A stretch of DNA of 64,000 bases, from positions 50,689 through 114,688 of the forward strand of contig NZ_SIRT01000015.1 of NCBI RefSeq assembly GCF_004310325.1, written 5' to 3'. This DNA is from Hyunsoonleella flava. GTDB lineage: Bacteria > Bacteroidota > Bacteroidia > Flavobacteriales > Flavobacteriaceae. Positions 27,865 to 35,436 of the stretch are shown here, piece by piece. Below the pieces are notes generated by a model. It saw only the letters and a list, made by a program, of their open reading frames with translations. It had not been told where the DNA came from and did no database searches. Position numbers and translations under genes: made by a program. Numbering within the stretch: the stretch's first letter is position 1; every line of letters begins with the position of its first letter.

Positions 27865-28431
27865 TTAGCTTTGCTTTTTCTTTAGCTGTTTGCCTTTTTT
27901 GACTTTCTTCTCAAGGGTATCTACCTCTTTTTCTACAGCTTCAATCCGCTCCATTTCCTTATCATAGTTTTCATCTGATATTTTACCTTGCTTCTTCTTT
28001 GCTTTAAGTTTCTCTTTAGCCACTTTCAGCCTTTCTCTTGCATCATTAGCCTTAGACTCACCTTTTTCTATAGAACTCTCAAGCTGTCTTACGTTCTCTT
28101 CTTTCTGGAGTTTAGCTTGTCTTGCACGCTCCTGTCCATAAGCTTTTCCTTCTAACCCATATTTATCTTTTCCATAGGCTTTTCCCTCTTCGTTAAGTTC
28201 ATTAGCTTTTTCTTCTTTTTCCTTCTTTATCTCTTTTTCTGCCTTTTCTTTTTTCTGTTTTTTTTCTTTGATTTCCTTATCTACATTGTCTTTTCCTTTT
28301 TTCTTTTCCTTCTTAATTTTGTTTTCAACCTTGTCTTTCTTACCGGCATGTTCTGGTTTTTGAGCGTTGCTTACGGTTATAAAGCAAAGAAGTAATACTA
28401 ATGTTAGTATATTTTTAACTAAATTTTTCAT
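27865..28431 (-). CDS. Secreted Lys/Glu-rich coiled-coil protein
   Basis: A 188-residue protein with signal peptide about 1-23 (LLCFITVSNAQ) and an almost wholly charged mature chain. The first part is Lys/Glu-rich (KKEKKKGKDN), the middle carries two short repeats (GKAYGKDKYG, GKAYGQERA), and a long helix continues to the C-terminus, so a periplasmic coiled coil is expected. It resembles nothing with assigned function. It follows the small lipoprotein gene by 5 bp in the same direction and shares its terminator, so the pair likely works together. Confidence 0.72.
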   Translation of the reverse strand: MKNLVKNILTLVLLLCFITVSNAQKPEHAGKKDKVENKIKKEKKKGKDNVDKEIKEKKQKKEKAEKEIKKEKEEKANELNEEGKAYGKDKYGLEGKAYGQERARQAKLQKEENVRQLESSIEKGESKANDARERLKVAKEKLKAKKKQGKISDENYDKEMERIEAVEKEVDTLEKKVKKGKQLKKKQS

Positions 28432-28436
28432 AATAA

Positions 28437-28661
28437 TTAATTTTCAAGTTCATTTAACATTTCATCTAATTTCTTAACGGATGCATCTATACTATCCTCA
28501 GTATTTTTAATCTCATTTGTAACTGCCTCAATAGAGTCTATTTCTTGTTTCAATTCCTTAAGTTCAACTGAATTTTCCTCTTTACTAGTGGAGATATCTT
28601 TTTTGTTACCACAGCTCAAAATAAATATGGCCAATAATAGAATAATACTTTTTTTCATCAT
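28437..28661 (-). CDS. Small coiled-coil lipoprotein
   Basis: About 74 residues from MMKKSIILLLAIFILSCGN (Cys near 17), followed by a heptad-patterned acidic helix (ELKELKQEIDSIEAV, then SVKKLDEMLNELEN). The size and layout recall Lpp-like or small entericidin-type envelope lipoproteins, without sequence identity that I can assert. The frame is open up to 28697, but the dense hydrophobic signal favours the start at 28661 or 28658. First gene of a two-gene operon with the Lys/Glu-rich protein. Confidence 0.7.
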   Translation of the reverse strand: MMKKSIILLLAIFILSCGNKKDISTSKEENSVELKELKQEIDSIEAVTNEIKNTEDSIDASVKKLDEMLNELEN

Positions 28662-28811
28662 AAGGTAAAATTTAAATTGTAAGTGTTTATATGACACAGA
28701 GTTCTAGCATTAGTCACTAAAACCTAATTATTTTTGAAATTTATTTTCAAGATAACTACAGAGAGATAATTTTACAAATAAAAATTATATATGTGCTTGA
28801 CTTTATTGCAT

Positions 28812-28840
28812 AAAAAAACCTCTACATTTCTGTAGAGGCT
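28812..28840 (-). terminator. Terminator after tRNA-Asn
   Basis: Stem CCTCTACA / TGTAGAGG with loop GAAA (minus-strand reading), then seven T. It begins 14 bp downstream of the tRNA 3' end. Confidence 0.88.
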
Positions 28841-28853
28841 TTGAGTTGTTTCG

Positions 28854-28927
28854 CTCCTCAGGCTGGGCTCGAACCAGCGACCCTCTGATTAACAGTCAGA
28901 TGCTCTAACCAACTGAGCTACTGAGGA
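28854..28927 (-). tRNA. tRNA-Asn (GTT)
   Basis: A 74-nt cloverleaf on the minus strand. The acceptor stem TCCTCAG / CTGAGGA is perfect with discriminator G, as expected for Asn. The D-loop reads AGCTCAGTTGGTTAGAGC. The anticodon arm TCTGA-CTGTTAA-TCAGA carries GTT (positions 28891-28893 on the plus strand). The T arm contains GGTTCGAGCC. CCA is not encoded. Confidence 0.98.
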
Positions 28928-29000
28928 AGATCTCTTTTCGCTTTTGCGAGCGCAAATATATATTAATTTTTATTTACAACAAATTTAATGATTAAAAAAA

Positions 29001-30347
29001 TCAATCAAAAATAGCTTTATAAATATCGTTACCGTTAGCAAATAAAACCAGAGCGATCAAGATAAAGAATCCCACCATTTGTGCATACTCCATAAACTTA
29101 TCTCCGGGCTTTCTCCCAGATATCATTTCGTAAAGTAAAAACATGACATGACCACCATCTAGTGCTGGAATAGGGAGCAGATTTAAAATGGCTAACATAA
29201 TTGATAAGAAAGCAGTAATGCTCCAAAATGCTTGCCAACTCCAAGTATCAGGAAATATATCGAATATCGCTTTGAAACCTCCCACGCCTTTATATGCACC
29301 GGTACTAGGACTAAAAATAAGTTTTAACTGATTAAAATAAGACCCTATCTGATTGATAAACTTATTGTAGCCAACTCCAAAACTTTCACCAAAAGAATAT
29401 GTTTTGGTTACTACCTTATAGTAACCAAGGCTTTCTAATGTTTCAAGATCTATTTGTGCAAAGGGTACTATTCCAAATTTTCCATTTTCATTAAGCTTTA
29501 ATTGACGTGTTATGTCTTTTTTATCACGAACTAAAACAACCTCTACGGTTTGTCCCTCCAGTCCATCAACTGCATCTTCCAGCTGATCAAAATACTTTAA
29601 TTTCTTTCCGTTTATGGTTTTAAATACATCGCCTTGTTTTAAGTCAACCGACTTGTTTAATGACGAGTCCGCTACCTTTGCAACAACAAAAGGTAACCTT
29701 AATCCAAAAAGACTTCTATCCTTACTGCTTGATAATTGACCTAGGAAATCTTCTGGCAAATCGATTTTTTGTTCTGTACCATTTCTGCTTATAGTTACGG
29801 ATTCAGCTCCTAAAAAATTTGATCTTATATCTGATTCATTTTCAATTTTAACGCCTCCAACAGAAATAATTTTGTCTCCCGTTTTAAAGCCCAAATCGGT
29901 CAATAATTTATTTTCTATCCAATAACCGTCAACAACACTATCTGCCGAAATATCAGTATCGCCGTAATAAAAGGATGCAAAAATGTAAATAAGCAGTGCT
30001 AACACAAAATTTACCGTAACACCTCCCAACATGATGATTAAACGTTGCCATGATGGTTTGGAACGAAATTCCCATGGTTTAGGCTCTTCTTTCATAGCTT
30101 CGGTATCCATACTTTCATCAATCATCCCTGATATTTTAACGTAACCACCTAATGGCAACCACCCGATACCGTAAACAGTTTCACCTATTTTCTTTTTGAA
30201 CAGTGAAAACTTTACATCAAAAAACAGGTAAAACTTCTCTATCCTAGTTTTAAAGGCTTTTGCGGGGATAAAATGACCTAACTCGTGCAACACAATAAGC
30301 AGTGAAAGACTAAGTAGAAATTGGGATATTTTTATAACAAACTCCAT
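29001..30347 (-). CDS. rseP: RseP-family site-2 protease
   Basis: A 448-residue membrane zinc protease starting MEFVIKISQFLLSL. The active-site HELGH is at residues 21-25 in the first membrane helix. Two PDZ domains follow (about 120-200 and 205-285), and the second catalytic motif LLPIPALDGGHV sits near 395. RseP cleaves anti-sigma factors and signal-peptide remnants inside the membrane. The frame extends to 30401, but a -7 box at 30379-30386 sits inside that extension, so the shorter start is right. Confidence 0.93.
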   Translation of the reverse strand: MEFVIKISQFLLSLSLLIVLHELGHFIPAKAFKTRIEKFYLFFDVKFSLFKKKIGETVYGIGWLPLGGYVKISGMIDESMDTEAMKEEPKPWEFRSKPSWQRLIIMLGGVTVNFVLALLIYIFASFYYGDTDISADSVVDGYWIENKLLTDLGFKTGDKIISVGGVKIENESDIRSNFLGAESVTISRNGTEQKIDLPEDFLGQLSSSKDRSLFGLRLPFVVAKVADSSLNKSVDLKQGDVFKTINGKKLKYFDQLEDAVDGLEGQTVEVVLVRDKKDITRQLKLNENGKFGIVPFAQIDLETLESLGYYKVVTKTYSFGESFGVGYNKFINQIGSYFNQLKLIFSPSTGAYKGVGGFKAIFDIFPDTWSWQAFWSITAFLSIMLAILNLLPIPALDGGHVMFLLYEMISGRKPGDKFMEYAQMVGFFILIALVLFANGNDIYKAIFD

Positions 30348-30378
30348 ATACGCTTCATCAAAAATTGAAATAACCGCA

Positions 30379-30386
30379 CAAAAGTA
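30379..30386 (-). promoter_or_regulatory. -7 box for rseP
   Basis: Reads TACTTTTG on the minus strand (TAnnTTTG), 32 bp upstream of the chosen ATG. It rules out the longer reading frame start. Confidence 0.5.
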
Positions 30387-30485
30387 AGGTTTTAAAACCA
30401 AGTTTAAAAAGTAGCCTATCTATAATTAGGTTGATTTAACAGTAATTTATGTATGCCTTAAATATGTGAAGCGGAGATTTCATCG

Positions 30486-30493
30486 TATTTTTG
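30486..30493 (+). promoter_or_regulatory. -7 box for the SCO gene
   Basis: Reads TATTTTTG (TAnnTTTG), 28 bp upstream of the ATG at 30521. Confidence 0.55.
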
Positions 30494-30520
30494 CAGAAAT
30501 TTTAATTTAAAGCGCGTTAA

Positions 30521-31195
30521 ATGTTGTCGTTTTTTAGAGATTATAAACTATTTGCTGTTGTTTTTGGTATCATATCCGTTATTATTATTGCGATAATTTA
30601 TAACACTTTAAATGTTTACCAACCTTTACCCATCTATCAACCTGCTATGGTAAGTACGGCATTAGTAGATAGTACCATTCAATACAAAAAGAAATATCAC
30701 AAAATAGCTGATTTTAGTTTAGTAAACCAAAATGGGGAAACTGTTACCCAAGATAATTACAAGGATAAAATTTATGTGGCAGATTTCTTTTTCACCACCT
30801 GCCAAACCATTTGCCCGATTATGACCGACCATATGGCGCAAATTCAAAAAGAAATTAAGAGTGATACAGAGGTAATGCTTTTGTCGCATTCTGTAACTCC
30901 TAAAATTGATACCGTAGCGCAACTAAAGCGTTATTCATTAAAAAAAGGCGTGGATGATGATAAATGGAACTTGGTTACAGGCGATAAAAAGCAAATATAT
31001 GAGCTTGCCAGAAAGAGTTATTTGGCCGTTAAAACCAATGGCGATGGTGGCCCTTTTGATATGATACATACCGAGAACTTTATGTTGATTGATAAAAAGC
31101 GGCAAATCCGTGGGTTTTATGACGGTACTAATCCTGAGGATATTGATAAGTTATTACACGATATTGCCATTTTAAAAGAAGAATACAACAGATAA
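30521..31195 (+). CDS. SCO1/SenC-family copper chaperone
   Basis: A 224-residue membrane-anchored thioredoxin-fold protein: one N-terminal helix (about 10-30), then the SCO domain. The copper-binding residues are present: TCQTICP (CxxxC, about 92-98) and a distal His in DMIHTENFMLID near 187. SCO proteins deliver copper to the CuA site of cytochrome oxidase and/or reduce its thiols in the periplasm. It opens the metal-handling stretch of this window. A structured RNA follows 18 bp after the stop. Confidence 0.93.
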   Translation: MLSFFRDYKLFAVVFGIISVIIIAIIYNTLNVYQPLPIYQPAMVSTALVDSTIQYKKKYHKIADFSLVNQNGETVTQDNYKDKIYVADFFFTTCQTICPIMTDHMAQIQKEIKSDTEVMLLSHSVTPKIDTVAQLKRYSLKKGVDDDKWNLVTGDKKQIYELARKSYLAVKTNGDGGPFDMIHTENFMLIDKKRQIRGFYDGTNPEDIDKLLHDIAILKEEYNR

Positions 31196-31213
31196 AAGTC
31201 TAATTGTTCTTTT

Positions 31214-31350
31214 GCGCTAGGGATTGTGCTTCGAGAACCTCAGCAACCTAAGTGGAAGCTTTTGGTCCCGCTTCTGCAGGAAGTCAAAACTATCAACGGA
31301 AATCCCGACCCCTTTTACCCAGAGCTTGTCGAAGGGTGGGGTAGCGCCCA
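31214..31350 (+). ncRNA. Structured RNA element, copy 2 (Flavo-1-like) carrying repeat modules
   Basis: The closing arms GCGCTA (31214-31219) and TAGCGC (31342-31347) pair perfectly; relative to copy 1 both partners changed, which preserves the helix. Next come GGGATT / AATCCC and a terminal ACCC-GGGT, ACCCC-GGGGT stem near the 3' end. The element is about 30 nt longer than copy 1. Extra sequence includes TTCGAGAACCTCAG (31230-31243), identical to 14 nt inside the mfd insertion, and GAGCTTGTCGAAG (31322-31334), a common flavobacterial repeat core. It precedes feoA. Confidence 0.55.
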
Positions 31351-31390
31351 AATAATTACAGTTTAGCTTTTAAACTTATAAAGTTTGCTG

Positions 31391-31398
31391 TATTTTTG
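31391..31398 (+). promoter_or_regulatory. -7 box for feoAB, with an inverted repeat upstream
   Basis: Reads TATTTTTG (TAnnTTTG), 26 bp before the TTG start of feoA. An inverted repeat AAACTT-ATA-AAGTTT (31372-31386) lies just upstream and could be an operator for an iron regulator (inference). Confidence 0.5.
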
Positions 31399-31424
31399 CT
31401 TCTTTAAAATCAATCTAAATAAGC

Positions 31425-31661
31425 TTGAAGCACACTTTAGCACATTTAAAACGAGGGGAACACGCTGTAATTACTGATGTTTCATCCATTCATATTCCTT
31501 TAAAACTTTTGGAAATGGGCTGTTTACCCGGTAACTCGGTTGAACTTGTGCAAGTGGCGCCATTTCAAGACCCCATGTATTTAAATGTGAATGGGACGCA
31601 CCTTGCCATTAGAAAAGAAACAGCTTCTCATATTTTAATTGAAAAAGTAACGCATGAGTAA
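31425..31661 (+). CDS. feoA: Ferrous iron transport accessory protein FeoA
   Basis: A 78-residue SH3-like FeoA domain starting with TTG. It shows LKRGEHAVITDV, LKLLEMGCLPGNSVELVQ (the GhxxGxxV core) and HLAIRKETASHILIE. FeoA is a small cytoplasmic partner of FeoB. Its end overlaps the start of feoB by 8 bp, so translation is coupled. Confidence 0.95.
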   Translation: MKHTLAHLKRGEHAVITDVSSIHIPLKLLEMGCLPGNSVELVQVAPFQDPMYLNVNGTHLAIRKETASHILIEKVTHE

Positions 31662-33753
31662 ACAGATAAACGTTGCTTTAATTGGAAACCCAAACACCGG
31701 CAAAACCTCGGTTTTTAATGCACTAACGGGATTGAACCAAAAAGTGGGTAATTACCCGGGGATTACGGTTGAAAAAAAACAGGGCATTTGTAAATTGCCT
31801 CGAGGTGTTAAGGCACATATCATTGATTTACCAGGGACATACAGTTTAAATGCCTCTTCGCTGGACGAGAACGTTGTTATTGAACTATTGCTAAATAGAA
31901 ACGACAAGGATTTTCCAGATATTGCCGTTGTAGTTACTGATGTGGAAAACTTGAAGCGCAACCTTTTATTATTCACACAAATAAAAGATTTGGAGATACC
32001 ATCTGTATTGGTCATTAATATGGCAGATCGCATGCAGTATAAGGGCATTTCCCTAGATATTGCCTATTTAGAAGAACAGCTACATACTAAAATTGCCTTG
32101 GTAAGTACCAGAAAAAATGAGGGCATTGACAAGCTTAAAGATTTAATTACTAATTATAAGGAAGTTTCTGTTACGCCTTGCTTGAACGTTAAGGATATTG
32201 ACACTACCTATTTTGGAAACCTTGAAAAAGCCTTCCCAAACCAGTTACTTTACAAGCTTTGGTTGGTAATTACACAAGATGTGAATTTTGGAAAAACAAA
32301 TAGAAAGGATTTTGATGCTGTTGCTGATTTTAAAACCAAAAGTAAAGGTGATTTAAAACGACTGCAGCAAAAAGAAACCATAAAGCGCTATCAGTTTATC
32401 AATAATGCGCTTGCCAAAGGGCAGACTATAGACCTGAGTCAAGCCAAAGATTTACGCATTAAACTGGACAGAATTTTAACCCACAAGGTTTGGGGCTACG
32501 TTATTTTTGGGGTTATTCTTTTAACGATTTTTCAAGCGATTTACGATTGGGCAGAAGTCCCAATGGATTTAATTGATGGCGCATTTGCAAGTTTGAGTGA
32601 ATGGGTGAAAAACACGCTGCCACATGGTGCATTTACAGATTTAATTGCTGAAGGGATTATCCCTGGGTTAGGTGGTATCGTTATTTTTATTCCGCAAATT
32701 GCATTTTTATTTCTATTTATTTCTGTACTTGAGGAAAGCGGTTATATGAGTCGCGTAGTGTTTCTAATGGACCGTATTATGCGGCGTTTTGGATTAAGCG
32801 GAAAAAGTGTAGTACCTTTAATTTCTGGTACTGCGTGTGCCATTCCTGCTATTATGGCAACACGTAATATTGAGAGTTGGAAGGAACGTTTAATAACTAT
32901 TTTGGTTACACCATTTACAACTTGCTCTGCGCGATTGCCTGTATACCTTATTATCATCGCCTTGGTGATTCCCGAAGGACGGTTTTTTGGTTTAAGCTAT
33001 CAAGCGTTAACCTTGATGTTGTTGTATTTAATTGGATTTGGAACGGCTATTCTTTCGGCATACATTCTGAATAAAATATTGAAAATTAAAAGCAAAACGT
33101 TTTTTGTGATTGAAATGCCTAATTATAAATTACCGCTTTTTAAGAATGTTGCTATTACAGTAATAGAAAAAACAAAAGCGTTTGTGTTTGGTGCTGGAAA
33201 AATAATTCTTGCTATTTCTATTATATTATGGTTTTTAGCGTCTTACGGCCCAGGAGAACAATTTAATGATGCCGAAAATATAGTAAAAACCGAATTTTCC
33301 TCTCAAAATTTAAACGAAGAGGAACTTCAACAAAAAATAGCATCTCATAAATTAGAACATTCATTTATTGGCATTGCAGGACATGCTATTGAACCTGCTA
33401 TTCGACCTTTGGGGTATGATTGGAAAATCGGTATCGCTATAGTAAGTTCGTTTGCTGCCCGTGAGGTTTTTGTGGGCACTTTAGCAACCATTTACAGCGT
33501 TGGTAATGATGACGAAGCTACCATTAAAAATAGAATGGCGGCAGAAGTAAATCCTATTCTTGGTGGTCCACTATTTAATTTTGCATCTGGAATTTCGTTA
33601 TTGCTATTTTACGCTTTCGCTATGCAATGCATGAGTACCTTAGCCATCGTTAAAAAAGAAACTAATTCTTGGAAATGGCCTGTATTACAACTGGTGATAA
33701 TGAGTGCTTTCGCATACATTGTAGCCTTAATTGCTTTCCAGTTTTTGAAATAA
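31654..33753 (+). CDS. feoB: Ferrous iron transporter FeoB
   Basis: A 699-residue GTPase-coupled Fe(II) importer. The N-terminal G domain has G1 GNPNTGKTS (11-19), G3 DLPGTYSL (about 57-64), G4 NMAD (about 122-125), then the GDI helical region. The membrane part follows, with Gate motifs including SGTACAIPAIMATRNIESWKERL (Cys near 394) and PFTTCSARLPVYL, plus C-terminal helices. Full length and intact. Operon feoA-feoB-small Cys-rich protein. Confidence 0.97.
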   Translation: MSKQINVALIGNPNTGKTSVFNALTGLNQKVGNYPGITVEKKQGICKLPRGVKAHIIDLPGTYSLNASSLDENVVIELLLNRNDKDFPDIAVVVTDVENLKRNLLLFTQIKDLEIPSVLVINMADRMQYKGISLDIAYLEEQLHTKIALVSTRKNEGIDKLKDLITNYKEVSVTPCLNVKDIDTTYFGNLEKAFPNQLLYKLWLVITQDVNFGKTNRKDFDAVADFKTKSKGDLKRLQQKETIKRYQFINNALAKGQTIDLSQAKDLRIKLDRILTHKVWGYVIFGVILLTIFQAIYDWAEVPMDLIDGAFASLSEWVKNTLPHGAFTDLIAEGIIPGLGGIVIFIPQIAFLFLFISVLEESGYMSRVVFLMDRIMRRFGLSGKSVVPLISGTACAIPAIMATRNIESWKERLITILVTPFTTCSARLPVYLIIIALVIPEGRFFGLSYQALTLMLLYLIGFGTAILSAYILNKILKIKSKTFFVIEMPNYKLPLFKNVAITVIEKTKAFVFGAGKIILAISIILWFLASYGPGEQFNDAENIVKTEFSSQNLNEEELQQKIASHKLEHSFIGIAGHAIEPAIRPLGYDWKIGIAIVSSFAAREVFVGTLATIYSVGNDDEATIKNRMAAEVNPILGGPLFNFASGISLLLFYAFAMQCMSTLAIVKKETNSWKWPVLQLVIMSAFAYIVALIAFQFLK

Positions 33754-33780
33754 TATGAAATCAAATACGACTGTATAATT

Positions 33781-33915
33781 ATGAATGATATTCTTCAAAA
33801 TATATTAGTACTTACTTCAGTTGCTTTGGCTGTAGCGTTTTTGGTTAAAAAATTCTTTTGGAAAAAATCTAAACCAAAAAAAGCATGTGGAAATGATGGC
33901 TGTGGATGTCATTAA
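33781..33915 (+). CDS. Small Cys-rich FeoB-associated membrane protein
   Basis: A 44-residue protein 27 bp after feoB: one membrane helix (ILQNILVLTSVALAVAFLV), a basic stretch (KKFFWKKSKPKK) and a Cys/His tail ACGNDGCGCH. This layout is that of the FeoB-associated Cys-rich membrane proteins that replace FeoC in many Bacteroidota. The tail may bind iron (inference). Short but convincing by position and composition. Confidence 0.85.
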   Translation: MNDILQNILVLTSVALAVAFLVKKFFWKKSKPKKACGNDGCGCH

Positions 33916-34031
33916 ACATTCACTTAAGTTTTAAGTAACTAATTTAAAAACCTTTCTTTTAATTTCTTCCTGTTAGAAAATTTATACCTAATTTGTAGCA
34001 GAATTACAAACGCTATCAACACTATTTTAGA

Positions 34032-34919
34032 ATGAAAAACAAGTTATTTCTGTACGTAATGACTTTAGCATGCATTGCGAACACGTACTCGCAGGACAAC
34101 AATAAAACCATAGCATTATTAGATGCCAACCTAACTAATTTCGACACCTTTATTGGCGTACCACATAGTACAGTAGTTGGCTTACCTGAAGGCACATTTC
34201 AGTCTAGTGATGTTAGAAACGGCGAGCCTTTAGGGTTGAATAATGATATAAAAAACATATTTACCACAACTAATATTAATGGGGAAACCATATTGAATAT
34301 CAGTGGTGAAATTTATGGAAGTATTACCACTAAAGACACCTACAGCAACTACCATTTTAGCACCATGTTTAGATGGGGTAATAAAAAATGGGAGCCTAGG
34401 CTCTTAAGAAAAAAGGATACTGGAATTTTATATCACAGTTATGGTGATTATGGTCGCTTCTGGAATACATGGAAAACATGTTTAGAATTTCAAGTACAAG
34501 AAACAGACTTGGGTGATTTTATTTCTTTGCCAGGTAATAGTGCTAACCCAAAAGTTGGCGGACCTATAGTAGAAATTAGAGGTGATAATATCGCTGAAAT
34601 AAAGCAGTATAATCCAGATTTTGACTCCTATTTTGAAGGTAAAGGCTATATCAATGCCTATTTAGAACCACAAAACCCGCATGGGAATTGGAATCACTTA
34701 GAGCTTTACGTTGTTGGTAATAATGCTGTGCATGTTGTAAATGGTAAAATTGTGATGGTAGTTGAAAATGCTATAAATCCTGAAACTAAAAAACCTTTGA
34801 CGGAAGGGCAAATTCAAATTCAATCTGAAGCTGCAGAGTGTTATTATAAAGACATGACCATTACTCCAATTACTGATTTTCCTAATTTTATTTTAGAAAC
34901 TGTCAAATTCAAATCGTAA
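34032..34919 (+). CDS. DUF1080-family secreted protein (3-keto-disaccharide hydrolase-like)
   Basis: A 295-residue secreted protein with signal peptide about 1-20 (ACIANTYSQ). The beta-jelly-roll core follows the DUF1080 pattern: LTNFDTFIG, GSITTKDTYSNYHFSTMFRWG, DTGILYHSYG, CLEFQVQE, GNWNHLELYVVGNNAVHVVNGKIV and EGQIQIQSEAAECYYKDMTI. DUF1080 members include 3-keto-glycoside hydrolases acting on oxidised disaccharides; others merely bind glycans. Nothing adjacent suggests the substrate. It stands alone in this metal region. Confidence 0.85.
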   Translation: MKNKLFLYVMTLACIANTYSQDNNKTIALLDANLTNFDTFIGVPHSTVVGLPEGTFQSSDVRNGEPLGLNNDIKNIFTTTNINGETILNISGEIYGSITTKDTYSNYHFSTMFRWGNKKWEPRLLRKKDTGILYHSYGDYGRFWNTWKTCLEFQVQETDLGDFISLPGNSANPKVGGPIVEIRGDNIAEIKQYNPDFDSYFEGKGYINAYLEPQNPHGNWNHLELYVVGNNAVHVVNGKIVMVVENAINPETKKPLTEGQIQIQSEAAECYYKDMTITPITDFPNFILETVKFKS

Positions 34920-34952
34920 AACACTCTAGATTTCTACTATCTTAAAATTTGC

Positions 34953-34960
34953 TAACTTTG
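34953..34960 (+). promoter_or_regulatory. -7 box for the small His-rich gene and efflux operon
   Basis: Reads TAACTTTG (TAnnTTTG). The GTG start at 34966 lies only 5 bp after it, so the mRNA would be leaderless or nearly so. Confidence 0.5.
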
Positions 34961-34965
34961 TTACA

Positions 34966-35364
34966 GTGAGTAAATTAATATCCATAGTATTATCAGGAAT
35001 TATCCTAATACAAAGCTTTCATGTAATAGCGGAAGATATTCTACAATTAGATGAACTGTTAGAACATGCTCAATTTCATAAACAAGAATATGGTGACAAC
35101 TTTTTTGTGTTCCTTTCTAAACATTATGGCGAACTTAAATCAGACCATAGCGAAAATCATAAAGAAGAACAGGGTGAACATGAGCAGTTGCCATTTCAAT
35201 ACCAAGGGCATTGCACATTAATTATAGCCTTTTTACAGGATAATTCGCCTAATAACTTTACTAACATCGAGTTTTTAAAGAGCCCCGAGACTAATTTCCA
35301 TTATTTCAATTTATACGCTTCACTTCACGAAGAAGCCCTACTACAACCTCCAAGGCAGGCATAA
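34966..35364 (+). CDS. Small His-rich periplasmic protein upstream of the CusA-type pump
   Basis: A 132-residue secreted protein starting with GTG, signal segment about 1-21 (ILIQSFHVIAE). The middle is rich in His/Glu (HAQFHKQEYG, KSDHSENHKEEQGEHEQ), followed by GHCTLIIAFLQDN and a C-terminal LLQPPRQA. Proteins of this size with His/Cys and a PP tail often sit in front of Bacteroidota heavy-metal pumps (HYC_CC_PP-like, from memory), so a metal-binding or sensing role is inferred. It is 72 bp upstream of the pump gene. Confidence 0.72.
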   Translation: MSKLISIVLSGIILIQSFHVIAEDILQLDELLEHAQFHKQEYGDNFFVFLSKHYGELKSDHSENHKEEQGEHEQLPFQYQGHCTLIIAFLQDNSPNNFTNIEFLKSPETNFHYFNLYASLHEEALLQPPRQA

Positions 35365-35390
35365 TTCTTTTTTATTAAATTTTTCTGTTA

Positions 35391-35412
35391 CAACTTGTTA
35401 TACAATAAGTTG
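35391..35412. promoter_or_regulatory. Inverted repeat upstream of the CusA-type pump
   Basis: CAACTT and AAGTTG arms separated by 10 nt, 25 bp before the ATG. A possible operator; there is no independent support. Confidence 0.3.
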
Positions 35413-35436
35413 ACATTCCTTTTTATAAAATGAATT

